From NCBI RefSeq assembly GCF_014202645.1, contig NZ_JACHHG010000002.1, positions 226,180 through 290,179 of the forward strand: DNA of 64,000 nt, written 5' to 3'. Positions 7,739 through 18,531 of the stretch are shown in pieces. This DNA is from Deinobacterium chartae (GTDB taxonomy: Bacteria > Deinococcota > Deinococci > Deinococcales > Deinococcaceae). The position numbers and the translations under genes were made by a program. The notes beneath the pieces were generated by a model. It did not search any database. It worked only from the letters and a program-made list of their open reading frames with translations, and was not told where the DNA came from. Within the stretch, counting starts at the first letter, position 1. Each line of letters starts with the position of its first letter.

Positions 7739-8267
7739 CCCCGCCCGCCAGTACCTGCACGACCTCGAGATCCACCTGCGTCCGCTACCCCCAGCCGAAC
7801 GCGACGATGTGCTGCGCGAGATCGGAAGCCACCTCGAGGTGGCCCGGCGGGCAGGCACGCCGCTCGAGGAGGTCCTGACCCGGCTGGGCAGTCCGCGCAT
7901 CCTGGCCCGCGCTTACCTCGCCGACTTTCACCTGCGCACCCCCGCCGGGGTCAGCGGGGTGTGGCGGCGCTTTGCCTTCTTCGCCACCACCGGTTTTACC
8001 GGGCTGGCCGTGGTGCCCGCCCTGGCCCTGCTGCTCGCCACCTTGACCTTTATCATGCTGTTTACGCCGGTGGCCCTGCTCCTGCGTCTGCTGGGCGTTC
8101 CCGGCTACTTTATCGGCTTTGGCGAACCCATGCCGGTGCTGCTGGCCATTCCGATCGGGACAGGCGTTACGCTGCTGGCCTTCGTCCTGGCCCGGGGCAC
8201 GCTGCGCCTGGCCCACCGCTACTTCTGCGCTGTCGCGGCGGGCTACCGCTCGCTGCGACAGCTCTGA
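7731..8267 (+). CDS. HAAS-domain membrane protein (PadR partner)
   Basis: 178 aa. Residues 1-70 match the HAAS signalling domain found next to PadR regulators: YLHDLEIHLRPLPPAERDDVLREIGSHL followed by a predicted short helix and LTRLGSP. Residues 75-165 carry two to three membrane segments separated by a glycine-rich turn. The ATG overlaps the end of padR. The pair is thought to act as a membrane-linked sensor/regulator unit; the signal is unknown. Confidence 0.8.
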   Translation: MTDPARQYLHDLEIHLRPLPPAERDDVLREIGSHLEVARRAGTPLEEVLTRLGSPRILARAYLADFHLRTPAGVSGVWRRFAFFATTGFTGLAVVPALALLLATLTFIMLFTPVALLLRLLGVPGYFIGFGEPMPVLLAIPIGTGVTLLAFVLARGTLRLAHRYFCAVAAGYRSLRQL

Positions 8268-8282
8268 CCGGCGGCACGCCGG
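8268..8282. terminator. Short hairpin between converging genes
   Basis: CCGGCG-GCA-CGCCGG lies directly after the HAAS stop. The stem is only 6 bp and has no T tract, so this is a weak call. Confidence 0.3.
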
Positions 8283-8295
8283 AAATCAGCAGCCC

Positions 8296-9354
8296 TCAGC
8301 TCGGCAACTTGGCGACCACCGAGCGCACCAGCGGGTCAGCGGCAGGTTTGGACAGCTCGGGGCGGCTCGAGGCGCGCTCGATCAGAAACGGCTCGAAGCA
8401 CACCTGCCGCGCGGGACCGTCAAATCCTGCCAGACGCTCGAGCAGCATCGCCGCGCCGCGCTCGCCCATCTCCTCTACCGGCTGGTGAACGGTGGTGAGC
8501 CCCAGATCACGGGCCCAGGGCTGGTTGTCGTAGCCGACCACCCGCACGTCCTGCCCGACCCGCAGGCCCCGGCGGGTCACCTCGTCCATCAAGGGCACCG
8601 CCAGCAGATCGGCAGCGGCGAACACCGTGCACGGAAAGGTCGCGCGGTCCAGCAACTGCCGGGCAGCCTGCACGCCGCCCTGGTGATGCAGCGCGCACAG
8701 GTAGTCGCGCTCGATGCGCCCGCCCCGCTCGGCAAGTCCCTCGCGGAAGCCGCGCATACGGTCCACGAACACCTGGCTCACGAACAGGGCCTCGGGGTCA
8801 TCCTCGAGGGACAGCACGTACACCTCGCCCTCGAAGCCCGCCACATAATTCCCGGCGATGCGCCCGCCCCGGTAGTTGTCCACAAAGGCGCAGTCGTACT
8901 GGTCGCTGCGCGCGTCGATCAGGACCACCGGCTGCGAGGTGGGCAGCTTGCCCTCCTGAAACAGCGAGGCCAGATCGTAGGTGATCATCATCACCCCGTC
9001 GGCCTGGTAAGGCAGGGTGTGGCTCTCGAGGTAGCGCTCGAGGCGCGCGCGGCCCATCAGCGGGAAGATGGCGGTATCGAAGCGCTGCGCGGCCAGGGTT
9101 TCTTCTACCGCGGTCAGCAGGCGGATGTAGAACTCGGCCGAAACCATCGGCAGCAGCACGCTGACCGTGTACGAGCGCCCGCCGGCGATGCGGCGGGCAT
9201 GCGGGTTGGGAACGTAACCCAGCGTCTCGATGGCCTCGAGGACCCGCTGGCGGGTGGCGGCCCGAACCGAGGGGTGGTTGTTGAGCACCCGCGATACGGT
9301 ACCCACCCCCACGCGGGCGAGCTGTGCCACATCCTGAATGGTTGTCTTGGTCAT
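8296..9354 (-). CDS. LacI family transcriptional regulator
   Basis: 352 aa from the ATG at 9354, where the LacI headpiece starts exactly (TIQDVAQLARVGVGTVSRVLN, helix-turn-helix, then hinge). The rest is a periplasmic-binding-protein-like effector domain with the usual DVRVVGYDNQP near residue 290 and the HQP.EEMG stretch. The regulated genes are not obvious: its neighbours are padR-HAAS (converging) and valS. It is probably self-repressed through the 42-bp palindrome directly upstream. Confidence 0.9.
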   Translation of the reverse strand: MTKTTIQDVAQLARVGVGTVSRVLNNHPSVRAATRQRVLEAIETLGYVPNPHARRIAGGRSYTVSVLLPMVSAEFYIRLLTAVEETLAAQRFDTAIFPLMGRARLERYLESHTLPYQADGVMMITYDLASLFQEGKLPTSQPVVLIDARSDQYDCAFVDNYRGGRIAGNYVAGFEGEVYVLSLEDDPEALFVSQVFVDRMRGFREGLAERGGRIERDYLCALHHQGGVQAARQLLDRATFPCTVFAAADLLAVPLMDEVTRRGLRVGQDVRVVGYDNQPWARDLGLTTVHQPVEEMGERGAAMLLERLAGFDGPARQVCFEPFLIERASSRPELSKPAADPLVRSVVAKLPS

Positions 9355-9362
9355 GCTGGCCT

Positions 9363-9404
9363 CGCTAGGGGCGTTTTGGAACGCGTTCCAAAACGCCCCT
9401 AGCG
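9363..9404. promoter_or_regulatory. 42-bp perfect palindromic operator
   Basis: Two 21-base arms meet at 9383/9384 without a spacer or mismatch. The centre TGGAACGCGTTCCA has the CG-centred symmetry of LacI-family operators. It ends 8 bp before the LacI start codon. Confidence 0.75.
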
Positions 9405-9405
9405 T

Positions 9406-9435
9406 ATCATTTGCCTGCGTGAAGTGGCACGTCAA
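9406..9435 (-). promoter_or_regulatory. Promoter of the LacI gene
   Basis: On the minus strand TTGACG (9430-9435) and AATGAT (9406-9411) are separated by 18 bp. The transcription start would fall inside the palindrome, so bound repressor would block it. Confidence 0.55.
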
Positions 9436-9504
9436 GCCCCGGCTTCTGGCAGGCTCGTGAAATAACAGAACAACCGAGGGTCGCTTCCCGGCACTTCAGG
9501 CGAG

Positions 9505-9530
9505 CGGCCCCCTGATGATCCAAGGGGCCG
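9505..9530. terminator. Hairpin downstream of valS
   Basis: CGGCCCC (9505-9511) pairs with GGGGCCG (9524-9530). There is no U tract, so termination strength is uncertain. Confidence 0.35.
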
Positions 9531-9559
9531 GAATGCTCGTACCGCTTACACCACGGCCA

Positions 9560-12187
<2,628 letters not shown>

Positions 12188-12202
12188 GTCTCTCCTACGG
12201 TT

Positions 12203-13033
12203 TCAGCGCCCGCGGTGGGTGCGCGTCAGTTCGGGTAACAGCGCGTCCATGCCCCAGTCGAGCCCGCAGGCCTCGAGGGGCGCGAAGTAGCATTCAAAAA
12301 GCATTCCGGCGTCCCCGGGGCCGCCCGAGACCGTGTGCAGCCAGCGGTCGGGCGTATCCGGCGGGGCCTCGAGGTGAAAAAAGTGCCAGCGCTGCACGCC
12401 GCGGTACAGGTGCTCGCCCAGCGGGCGCGGCGCCGACAGGGCCAGCCCGGTCTCCTCGAGGACCTCGCGCAGCACCGCCTGCTCGGGCGACTCGCCCGGA
12501 TCGATGCTGCCCTTGGGAATCTGCACCCCGGCTTCGGGGGCCTCCACCTGCCGGAAAACCAGCACCGTCTCACCCCGGGTCACGTAGGCGGCAGCCTTGG
12601 GACGCGTTTCCGCGCGGTGGCGGTTGATCCAGGCCTCGCGCAGCTGCGGCAGGAACAGGTCCATCCGGTTGCCCAGGGAGGGAGCGAGCTCGGGGGCCTC
12701 GAGCGGCATCCAGCGGTACTCGAAAGTCTGGCCGCTGTGGCGGTGCGTCCAGGCATCGGGGGTACCGGCGGGCGCCTCGAGCCAGTAGGCGTACCAGCGC
12801 TGCGCCCGGTCCTGCCACACGTCGCGCTCGAGGTCGCGCGCTCCCAGGAAGGTGGCTCCCTCAAGGCGCAGTCCGCTTTCCTCCTCGAGTTCGCGCACGG
12901 CTGCTTGCAGCGCGGTCTCGCCCGGCTCGACCGAGCCCTTGGGGACCTGCAGGCCGACTTCGGGGTGGTCCGGCTCGGAGAGGACCAGCAGCTCGCTTCC
13001 GCGTGTGACGTAGACGACAACCTTGTGCAACAC
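12203..13033 (-). CDS. Protein with two tandem Nudix hydrolase domains
   Basis: 276 aa. Two complete Nudix boxes (G-x5-E-x7-REUxEExGU) are present: residues 33-55 (starting GSVEPGE, with RELEEESGL) and 175-197 (starting GSIDPGE, with REVLEETGL). Each sits in a domain of about 135 residues, so the gene arose by duplication. Nudix enzymes cleave nucleoside diphosphate derivatives; the substrate here is unknown, but position between a T-box and valS suggests a link to translation or aminoacyl-nucleotide clean-up. The GTG at 13033 is preceded by GGAAGGAG. Both boxes keep their glutamates, so both may be active. Confidence 0.9.
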   Translation of the reverse strand: MLHKVVVYVTRGSELLVLSEPDHPEVGLQVPKGSVEPGETALQAAVRELEEESGLRLEGATFLGARDLERDVWQDRAQRWYAYWLEAPAGTPDAWTHRHSGQTFEYRWMPLEAPELAPSLGNRMDLFLPQLREAWINRHRAETRPKAAAYVTRGETVLVFRQVEAPEAGVQIPKGSIDPGESPEQAVLREVLEETGLALSAPRPLGEHLYRGVQRWHFFHLEAPPDTPDRWLHTVSGGPGDAGMLFECYFAPLEACGLDWGMDALLPELTRTHRGR

Positions 13034-13058
13034 CAGGGCTCCTTCCCCCGGGGCAAAT

Positions 13059-13306
13059 AAAAAACGCGCCCCGTTCGCCTGTGAGCGGACGAGACACTCG
13101 GTCCCGCGGTACCACCGCTCTTCCCCGCGAAGGGCGCTTGCTTGGCGCGATATCGGGCGCTCCCGGACGGGTCTACGGACCTGAAGCGGTCTTTCTTCCG
13201 TCGGCTCCCGGGCGACTTCTCCGCTCGCTCTCCCAGCCCCTTCTCAGCTTCCGGGACCTCTCTGTGGGCGCGTGCGCGGGTACTCCTCCCGCTCTCAGCC
13301 ACGCTC
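13059..13306 (-). ncRNA. T-box leader (valine) controlling the Nudix-valS operon
   Basis: The minus strand carries the conserved T-box core GGTGGTACCGCG (plus positions 13105-13116), an AGAGAG-type element and a GGGAGCCG element of Stem I. Aligning the specifier region to known leaders (GAA-NNN-GCCC..GAGC) gives the triplet GUC (plus 13214-13216), a valine codon, in agreement with valS downstream. The terminator forms between GCGCCCTTCGC (13127-13137) and GCGAACGGGGCGC (13066-13078), followed by TTTTTT (13059-13064). A TATACT -10-like box lies at 13307-13312. Uncharged tRNA-Val should favour read-through. The 5' boundary is approximate. Confidence 0.85.
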
Positions 13307-13334
13307 AGTATAAAACAAAACGTGCCAACACTGG

Positions 13335-13871
13335 CTACTCTGTCCCCGCCTCGCGACGGGGCAGGCTCGAGGTCTGCCGGAACACCTCGTACACCAGGTG
13401 CGGCAGTTCGGGGCCCAGCAGGCCCTTCCAGGCGGTCTGTACCGCGTTCAGGCTGCCGGGCAGCGCGAAGAGCAGGGTTTGTCCGGCCAGACCGCCCACC
13501 GCGCGCGAGAGCATCGCGGCCGCCCCGACCTCGTGGTAGGAGAGCATCCGGAACAGCTCTCCGAACCCGGGCATCGGCTTGGTGATCATGGACTCCACCA
13601 CCGGAACGGTCACGTCCCGCCCGGCAATGCCGGTCCCACCGCTGAGAATCACCACCTGGGCCTGCGGCATCAGCTCCACCAGGGCGGCGCGGATCCGCAC
13701 CGTCTCGTCGGGTATGACGCGGCGCTCGGTCACGATGTGCCCCGCCGCGTGCAACTGCTCCTCGAGGTAGCGCCCCGAGAGGTCGGTCTCGAGGGTGCGG
13801 GTATCCGAGACGGTCAGCAGTGCGGCGCGCACCTGACGCGGGGCCTGGGCGACGTGCGGTTCCTGGCTCAT
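13335..13871 (-). CDS. moaB: MoaB/Mog family molybdenum cofactor biosynthesis protein
   Basis: 178 aa. The MoCF-binding fold is clear: [11 protein letters not shown] at the start, [16 protein letters not shown] in the middle (SGGTG loop) and [13 protein letters not shown] near the end. The family adenylylates or binds molybdopterin during cofactor assembly. Whether this copy does the MoaB or Mog step cannot be told. It starts with a leaderless promoter; its 3' end comes within about 30 bp of the T-box promoter, so it may read into the valS operon. Confidence 0.9.
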   Translation of the reverse strand: MSQEPHVAQAPRQVRAALLTVSDTRTLETDLSGRYLEEQLHAAGHIVTERRVIPDETVRIRAALVELMPQAQVVILSGGTGIAGRDVTVPVVESMITKPMPGFGELFRMLSYHEVGAAAMLSRAVGGLAGQTLLFALPGSLNAVQTAWKGLLGPELPHLVYEVFRQTSSLPRREAGTE

Positions 13872-13877
13872 GCGCCC

Positions 13878-13883
13878 AGTGTA
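13878..13883 (-). promoter_or_regulatory. Leaderless -10 box of moaB
   Basis: TACACT on the minus strand lies exactly 6 nt before the ATG at 13871. Confidence 0.6.
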
Positions 13884-14176
13884 ATCCAGCGACCTTGCCC
13901 TGCGCGTTCACCGCTGCTTACGCGTGCGAGCTTTCACTCAAATTAAGATACTAATAAAACTTCTAATTTTACTGCTGCTGCGTTTTATTCTGCTGAACGG
14001 GGCTGAAACTCCTCTGACCACACCAACAGGCACTTTTTGCTTGAGCCTTACATAAAGCATTCATGAGCATTTGTTGATCTAAAGACGTTGGATTCCCCAC
14101 CCCCTGCTGTCTGGCCGGACCTGCGTCACAGCAGCGCTCTGTGACGTGTCTGGAAATTTGTTCAAGGAGGCATCGT
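13884..14176 (+). other. AT-rich intergenic region with an inverted repeat
   Basis: No gene is supported here. The 13935-14095 part is much more AT-rich than the surroundings. CGTCACAG (14124-14131) is repeated inverted at 14139-14146 with a 7-nt gap, about 30 bp before the lipoprotein start; it may be an operator or a leader hairpin. Confidence 0.5.
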
Positions 14177-15166
14177 ATGCGTAACTTCCTCGCCGTATCC
14201 GTGCTGGCTTTGACCCTTTCCGCCTGCTCGCAGAACAACCCGGTGGCCCCGGCTACCACCGAGACCCCCGCTACGGCCATGATCACGCCGCAGGCCCTGC
14301 CCAGCTGGCCGGTTCTGCGAAACGGTTCGACCGGCAGCGCGGTCACCGCCGCCCAATACCTGCTGCGGGCCCGGGGCTACTCGATCAGCGCCGACGGCGT
14401 GTTCGGATCGGGCACCGAAAGTGCCGTGCGCAGCTTCCAGAGCGCCCAGGGCCTGACCGCCGACGGCATCATCGGGGCCAACACCTGGACCCGTCTGATC
14501 GTGACCGTGCAGAGCGGCTCGACCGGAGATGCGGTCCGGGCGGCACAAACCCTGCTGCGGGCCAAGGGCTACAGCGTCACGGTGGACGGCGTGTTCGGAT
14601 CGGGCACGGTCAGTGCGGTGCGCAGCTTCCAGAGCGCTCAGGGCCTGAGTGCGGACGGAATCGTAGGCCCCAACACCTGGCAGGCCCTGGCGGGCAGCGG
14701 CAGCAGCACCCCGGACAGCCGTGCCTCGCTGGCCCAGCAGATCCTCAATGACAGCGGTATCAGCCTGCTGACCTACCACGTCTCGGGGAACGGGGCCGGG
14801 GACGGGGCCGACGCGGCGTCCAACATCCGTGATACCGCGGCGGGCCGGGCCGCCAAGCGCTCGAGCTACGGCACCGCTCCGGGCGGCAGCGTGTATCTGG
14901 ACACCAACATGCTCAGCGGCATCGTCCGGCTGGGTCAGACCTACTCGTTCCGCATCACCGAGATCGCGGGCGGCAGCCACTCGGCCAACTCGAGGCACTA
15001 CGCCGGCGTGGCCTTCGACGTGGACCTCATCAACGGTCAGCGGGTGGGCAGCGGCGCGCCCCACGCGGCCTTCATGAGTGCCTGCCGGTCGCTCGGCGCC
15101 ACCGAGGTCCTCGGTCCCGGCGACTCGGGGCACAGCACCCACGTGCACTGCGCCTGGCCGCGCTGA
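14177..15166 (+). CDS. Peptidoglycan-binding M15-like peptidase lipoprotein
   Basis: 329 aa from the ATG at 14177, which has AAGGAGG upstream. Lipobox LSAC places the lipidated Cys at residue 17. Two PG_binding_1 domains follow (about 45-105 and 107-170), both with DGVFGSGT.SAVRSFQSAQGL. The C-terminal domain (about 180-329) has an M15-type zinc pattern: His274 with Asp281 (RHYAGVAFDVD), then HSTHVH with His322/His324. It should bind cell wall and cut the stem peptide, as VanY/LD-carboxypeptidases do. It is followed by a strong terminator. Confidence 0.8.
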   Translation: MRNFLAVSVLALTLSACSQNNPVAPATTETPATAMITPQALPSWPVLRNGSTGSAVTAAQYLLRARGYSISADGVFGSGTESAVRSFQSAQGLTADGIIGANTWTRLIVTVQSGSTGDAVRAAQTLLRAKGYSVTVDGVFGSGTVSAVRSFQSAQGLSADGIVGPNTWQALAGSGSSTPDSRASLAQQILNDSGISLLTYHVSGNGAGDGADAASNIRDTAAGRAAKRSSYGTAPGGSVYLDTNMLSGIVRLGQTYSFRITEIAGGSHSANSRHYAGVAFDVDLINGQRVGSGAPHAAFMSACRSLGATEVLGPGDSGHSTHVHCAWPR

Positions 15167-15174
15167 GCACCGGT

Positions 15175-15222
15175 AACGCGGAGCAGGGCGGGCTGACGAA
15201 GCAGCCCGCCCTGCTCCGCGTT
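15175..15222 (+). terminator. Very strong intrinsic terminator
   Basis: A 21-bp perfect stem (15175-15195 with 15202-15222), 6-nt loop, followed by T residues, right after the lipoprotein gene. Confidence 0.85.
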
Positions 15223-15237
15223 TCGGTACACTGATCC

Positions 15238-15390
15238 GTGTTGCGCCGCATTCTTCCGAAAAGCCGCCGCGCGCTGAAACTGCGCATGAACCTGCTGCCC
15301 CTGCTGTTGCTGGCCGCGCTGGTGACGGTCTGGCGACGCCGGGTGATGGCAGGGCGTCGCCCGGCCGTCTCACAGAGCCAGCGGAATTAA
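15238..15390 (+). CDS. Possible 50-residue single-pass membrane protein
   Basis: GTG at 15238 lies 5 nt after TACACT (15227-15232), a good leaderless start. The product begins with a basic segment (LRRILPKSRRALKLRM), then a hydrophobic helix (NLLPLLLLAALVTVW) and a basic tail, fitting a small membrane protein. I do not recognise it. Support is the promoter position and the sensible topology only. Confidence 0.45.
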   Translation: MLRRILPKSRRALKLRMNLLPLLLLAALVTVWRRRVMAGRRPAVSQSQRN

Positions 15391-15444
15391 GGATCGCTCA
15401 ACCCGGTCGCTGGAAGCGTTCCCAGCCGCAGGTTTAAATGGGCC

Positions 15445-18400
15445 ATGCGACAATTCAGCCCCTGCCTCCAGGGCCTGGCCCTGCTGACGCTGTCCCTGTC
15501 TCTCGCCGCATGCAACCAGGGAGGACCGCCCCCGTCTACGCCCGCGTCCACCGACTGGCGTGATCAGAGCATCTACTGGGCTTTGACCGACCGCTTTCAC
15601 AACGGCAACCCCGCCAACGACAACGGGGCCAACCGCGACGAGGGCGACCGCGCGGACCGCAGCAACCCGCTTGGCTGGCACGGGGGTGACTTCGCCGGCA
15701 TCACCCAGAAAATCCGGGAAGGCTACTTCCAGAAACTGGGGTTCACCGCCATCTGGATCTCCCCGGTCACGCTGCAGGTGCGCGCCATCCCGGTCGAGAG
15801 CGGCCCCAACCAGGGGCGACGCTTCGCCGGATACCACGGCTACTGGGCCGAGGACTTCTTCCAGGTTGACCCTCACTTTGGCAGCCTCGAGGAACTCAAG
15901 ACCCTGGTGCGCGTTGCGCACGAAAACGGGCTGAAAATCATCCAGGACATGGTCGTGAACCACGCTGGCTACGGCTCGCCGCTCGTCACCGCACACCCGG
16001 AGTGGTTTCATACCCAAGCGGAGTGCGACGCCTCGAGCGACCCGGAAAAGGACTGTCCGCTGGCGGGCCTGCCCGATTTCAAGCAGAGCGTGCCCGAGGC
16101 CAAACGGTACCTGGATGACGCGGTGAACTACTGGGTGCGCGAAACCGGCATCGACGGCATTCGCATGGACACCATCAAACACGCCGATGACGCGTACTGG
16201 CGCTCGTTTTTTGCGGCGGGCGGCCCTGGGGATCCCAAGCGGGTCTGGACGGTCGGCGAGGCCTTCAATTTCGACCCCGCCTTTCTGGCACGCTACATGG
16301 ACGAACTGGGCGCTCCCTCGGTGTTCGACTTCGCGCTGTACGGCGCTGTCCGTGACAGCCTCAGCGGCGGCGGCGACCTCACTCCGGTCGCGGACGTCTT
16401 CGCCCTCGACACGGTTTACCGCGATCCCACCCGCCTGACCACCTTCGTGGACAACCACGACGTCAAACGCTTTGTCAGCGAAAGCCAGGACCGCGGGGTG
16501 AGCGCCGATATCGCCCGCGAGCGCCTCGACCTGGCGCTGTCGCTGATCTTCACCGCACGCGGCACGCCCTCGGTGTACTACGGCAGCGAAATCGGACTGG
16601 CCGGCAAGGGCGACCCGTACGACCACCCGCCCGGCCAGGGCAACCGCGAGAACATGGATTTCTCGCAGGTGAGCAGCTCCCCGCTGGCCGCACGCCTGAC
16701 GGAGCTCAACCGCGCACGCCGCGAACACGCCGCCTTGCGGCGCGGGCAGCAACAGGAACTGTGGCGTCCGAACGGCGGGCCCAACATCTTCGCCTTCCGA
16801 CGGGTCCTCGAGGGAGCCCAGCCGGTGGTGGTCGTCTTGAACAACTCGGATCAGGCTGTGAACCTCGGCAGCCTCGAGGGCGGCGGAATCCCGCTGCTGG
16901 GGACTTTCGCGGGCCGCAGCCTGCGGGAGGTGACCGGCCGGGCAAGCGACCTCGAGGTGAGTGCCTCCGGCCGCCTGGTGGGAACGGTCCCCGCACGGAC
17001 GCTGCTGGCCGTCACGGCCCCGGCGGGCAGCGGCGGCAACGTGGGAGTGAACCCGGGGCTGGCCAACGTGGAGGAGCTGCAGGCGACCGCAGGAGAAGGC
17101 GCTGTGAGGCTCGGCTGGAAAGCGCCCGCCGACCCGCAGGTGCTGGGCTACCGCATCTACCGCCGCAGCGGGGACGCGGCTTACACGGCCGTGAACTTCG
17201 CACCGCTGCCGCGCGAGAGCAGCACCCAGCTGCTGCGTGGTCTGCAAAACGGGCGCGAATACGAGTTCAAGGTGGTCTCGGTGGACGCCCAGAACCGCGA
17301 GTCGGGTGGCGTAACGGTCCGGGCTGCCCCGGACGCCTCGGCCCGGGTCACGGTGGAGTTCGAGGTGGACGCGCGCTCGCAGGGCAACGGCCAATTGCAG
17401 CTGCGCCGCTTTGACACCGGCAGCCAGATCCTCTATCCGATGCAACCCGACCCCGCGCGGCCGGGTTACTGGAAGACCTCGATCGAGTTACCCCGCTACC
17501 GCGAGATCAGGTTCAAGTTTGGCAACGGCGCCGCGAACGCGCGCAACAGCGGCTACGAGGCACCCAACCAGCCCGACCGCAGCCTGCTGGTCGAAGGCGG
17601 CACCTTCAAGGGCACCTACGACTACATCACCGCCCCCGTCCCCGCCTCGAGGATCACGGGCCGGGTTGCCTCGGGCGGGCAGGGGCTGGGGAACGCCAGC
17701 GTGAGTGCCGCCACCTTGCCCGAACTGCACTACGCCCTGACTTTTGGCGACGGCAGCTACAGCCTGCCCGCACCCGAGGGCCCGCTGACCCTGACCGCCC
17801 GCGCGCCCGGCCACCAGGACTCGGCCCCGCTCGAGGCCAGCGCCCCGGCCGAGAACGTCAACTTTGACCTCGAGGCCGTAAAGGGCAAGTACGTGATCGA
17901 CGGCGACCTGAGCGACTGGAGCGCGCCGAAAGCCACGTTGAGCAGCCCACAGGCCGGAGTGTTCGGGCCGGACAACAACCTGCTCGAGTTGCAGGTGGAC
18001 TTTGACGACCAGAACCTGTACCTGGCCTACCGCTACCGCGCTGCGGGCAACTCGGCCATCGTGTACCTCGACCTGCAAGAAGGTGGGGCCTCGAGTGCGG
18101 CGGCGTTCGAGGCGTGGCCGCGCCGGGCGTCGTTTGCACAGCCGGTGGATTTCTTCCTGGCGCGCTACGAGAACCAGGCGGTCCAGCTGCGCCGGGTCGT
18201 TTCGGACACCTCGGTTCCCGAGCTTCCGGCTGCCGCTTACAGCTCGGCCCTGTCCGGTAGCGCCCCGGAGTACAGCGCCGAACTGGCGCTGCCGTGGACC
18301 AGCCTGGGCTTTGCCTCGAGGCCGGGCGGCACCTTGCGCGTTACGGGCGGCATTTTTGGTGGGGATGGCTACGGTGCGGGCGACATCGCACCCGACGCGA

Positions 18401-18495
18401 CCTCGAGTCCGGCAGCTCCGGAGAACACCATCGGCAGCGAGGCGGAGCAGCGTAGCGTCACCTTCGGGCGAGCGTTGGAGGTCAGCTTGGACTGA
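15445..18495 (+). CDS. Alpha-amylase (GH13) lipoprotein with extra carbohydrate modules
   Basis: 1016 aa. Lipobox LAAC gives a lipid-anchored surface enzyme. The GH13 barrel occupies roughly 38-440: catalytic Asp242 (GIRMDTIKH), Glu272 (VGEAFN) and Asp336 (FVDNHD) are all present, so it should cleave alpha-glucans or cyclodextrins. A beta-sandwich C-domain follows, then a fibronectin type III domain (about 540-630), a starch-binding-like domain (about 630-730), a carboxypeptidase-regulatory-like module (about 733-810) and a terminal CBM9/DOMON-like domain starting VIDGDLSDW. It faces a TrmB regulator gene on the other strand. Confidence 0.9.
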   Translation: MRQFSPCLQGLALLTLSLSLAACNQGGPPPSTPASTDWRDQSIYWALTDRFHNGNPANDNGANRDEGDRADRSNPLGWHGGDFAGITQKIREGYFQKLGFTAIWISPVTLQVRAIPVESGPNQGRRFAGYHGYWAEDFFQVDPHFGSLEELKTLVRVAHENGLKIIQDMVVNHAGYGSPLVTAHPEWFHTQAECDASSDPEKDCPLAGLPDFKQSVPEAKRYLDDAVNYWVRETGIDGIRMDTIKHADDAYWRSFFAAGGPGDPKRVWTVGEAFNFDPAFLARYMDELGAPSVFDFALYGAVRDSLSGGGDLTPVADVFALDTVYRDPTRLTTFVDNHDVKRFVSESQDRGVSADIARERLDLALSLIFTARGTPSVYYGSEIGLAGKGDPYDHPPGQGNRENMDFSQVSSSPLAARLTELNRARREHAALRRGQQQELWRPNGGPNIFAFRRVLEGAQPVVVVLNNSDQAVNLGSLEGGGIPLLGTFAGRSLREVTGRASDLEVSASGRLVGTVPARTLLAVTAPAGSGGNVGVNPGLANVEELQATAGEGAVRLGWKAPADPQVLGYRIYRRSGDAAYTAVNFAPLPRESSTQLLRGLQNGREYEFKVVSVDAQNRESGGVTVRAAPDASARVTVEFEVDARSQGNGQLQLRRFDTGSQILYPMQPDPARPGYWKTSIELPRYREIRFKFGNGAANARNSGYEAPNQPDRSLLVEGGTFKGTYDYITAPVPASRITGRVASGGQGLGNASVSAATLPELHYALTFGDGSYSLPAPEGPLTLTARAPGHQDSAPLEASAPAENVNFDLEAVKGKYVIDGDLSDWSAPKATLSSPQAGVFGPDNNLLELQVDFDDQNLYLAYRYRAAGNSAIVYLDLQEGGASSAAAFEAWPRRASFAQPVDFFLARYENQAVQLRRVVSDTSVPELPAAAYSSALSGSAPEYSAELALPWTSLGFASRPGGTLRVTGGIFGGDGYGAGDIAPDATSSPAAPENTIGSEAEQRSVTFGRALEVSLD

Positions 18496-18531
18496 GCGGC
18501 CCTCAGGAGCGGCCCGGAACATCCTGCCCGC

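Noticed and set aside
13081-13585. Plus-strand open frames over the T-box leader
   Set aside because: The region is explained by the T-box RNA on the minus strand; the products show no conserved features.
13969-14346. 125-codon minus-strand open frame in the AT-rich gap
   Set aside because: Overlaps the start and signal peptide of the lipoprotein gene and shows no family likeness.
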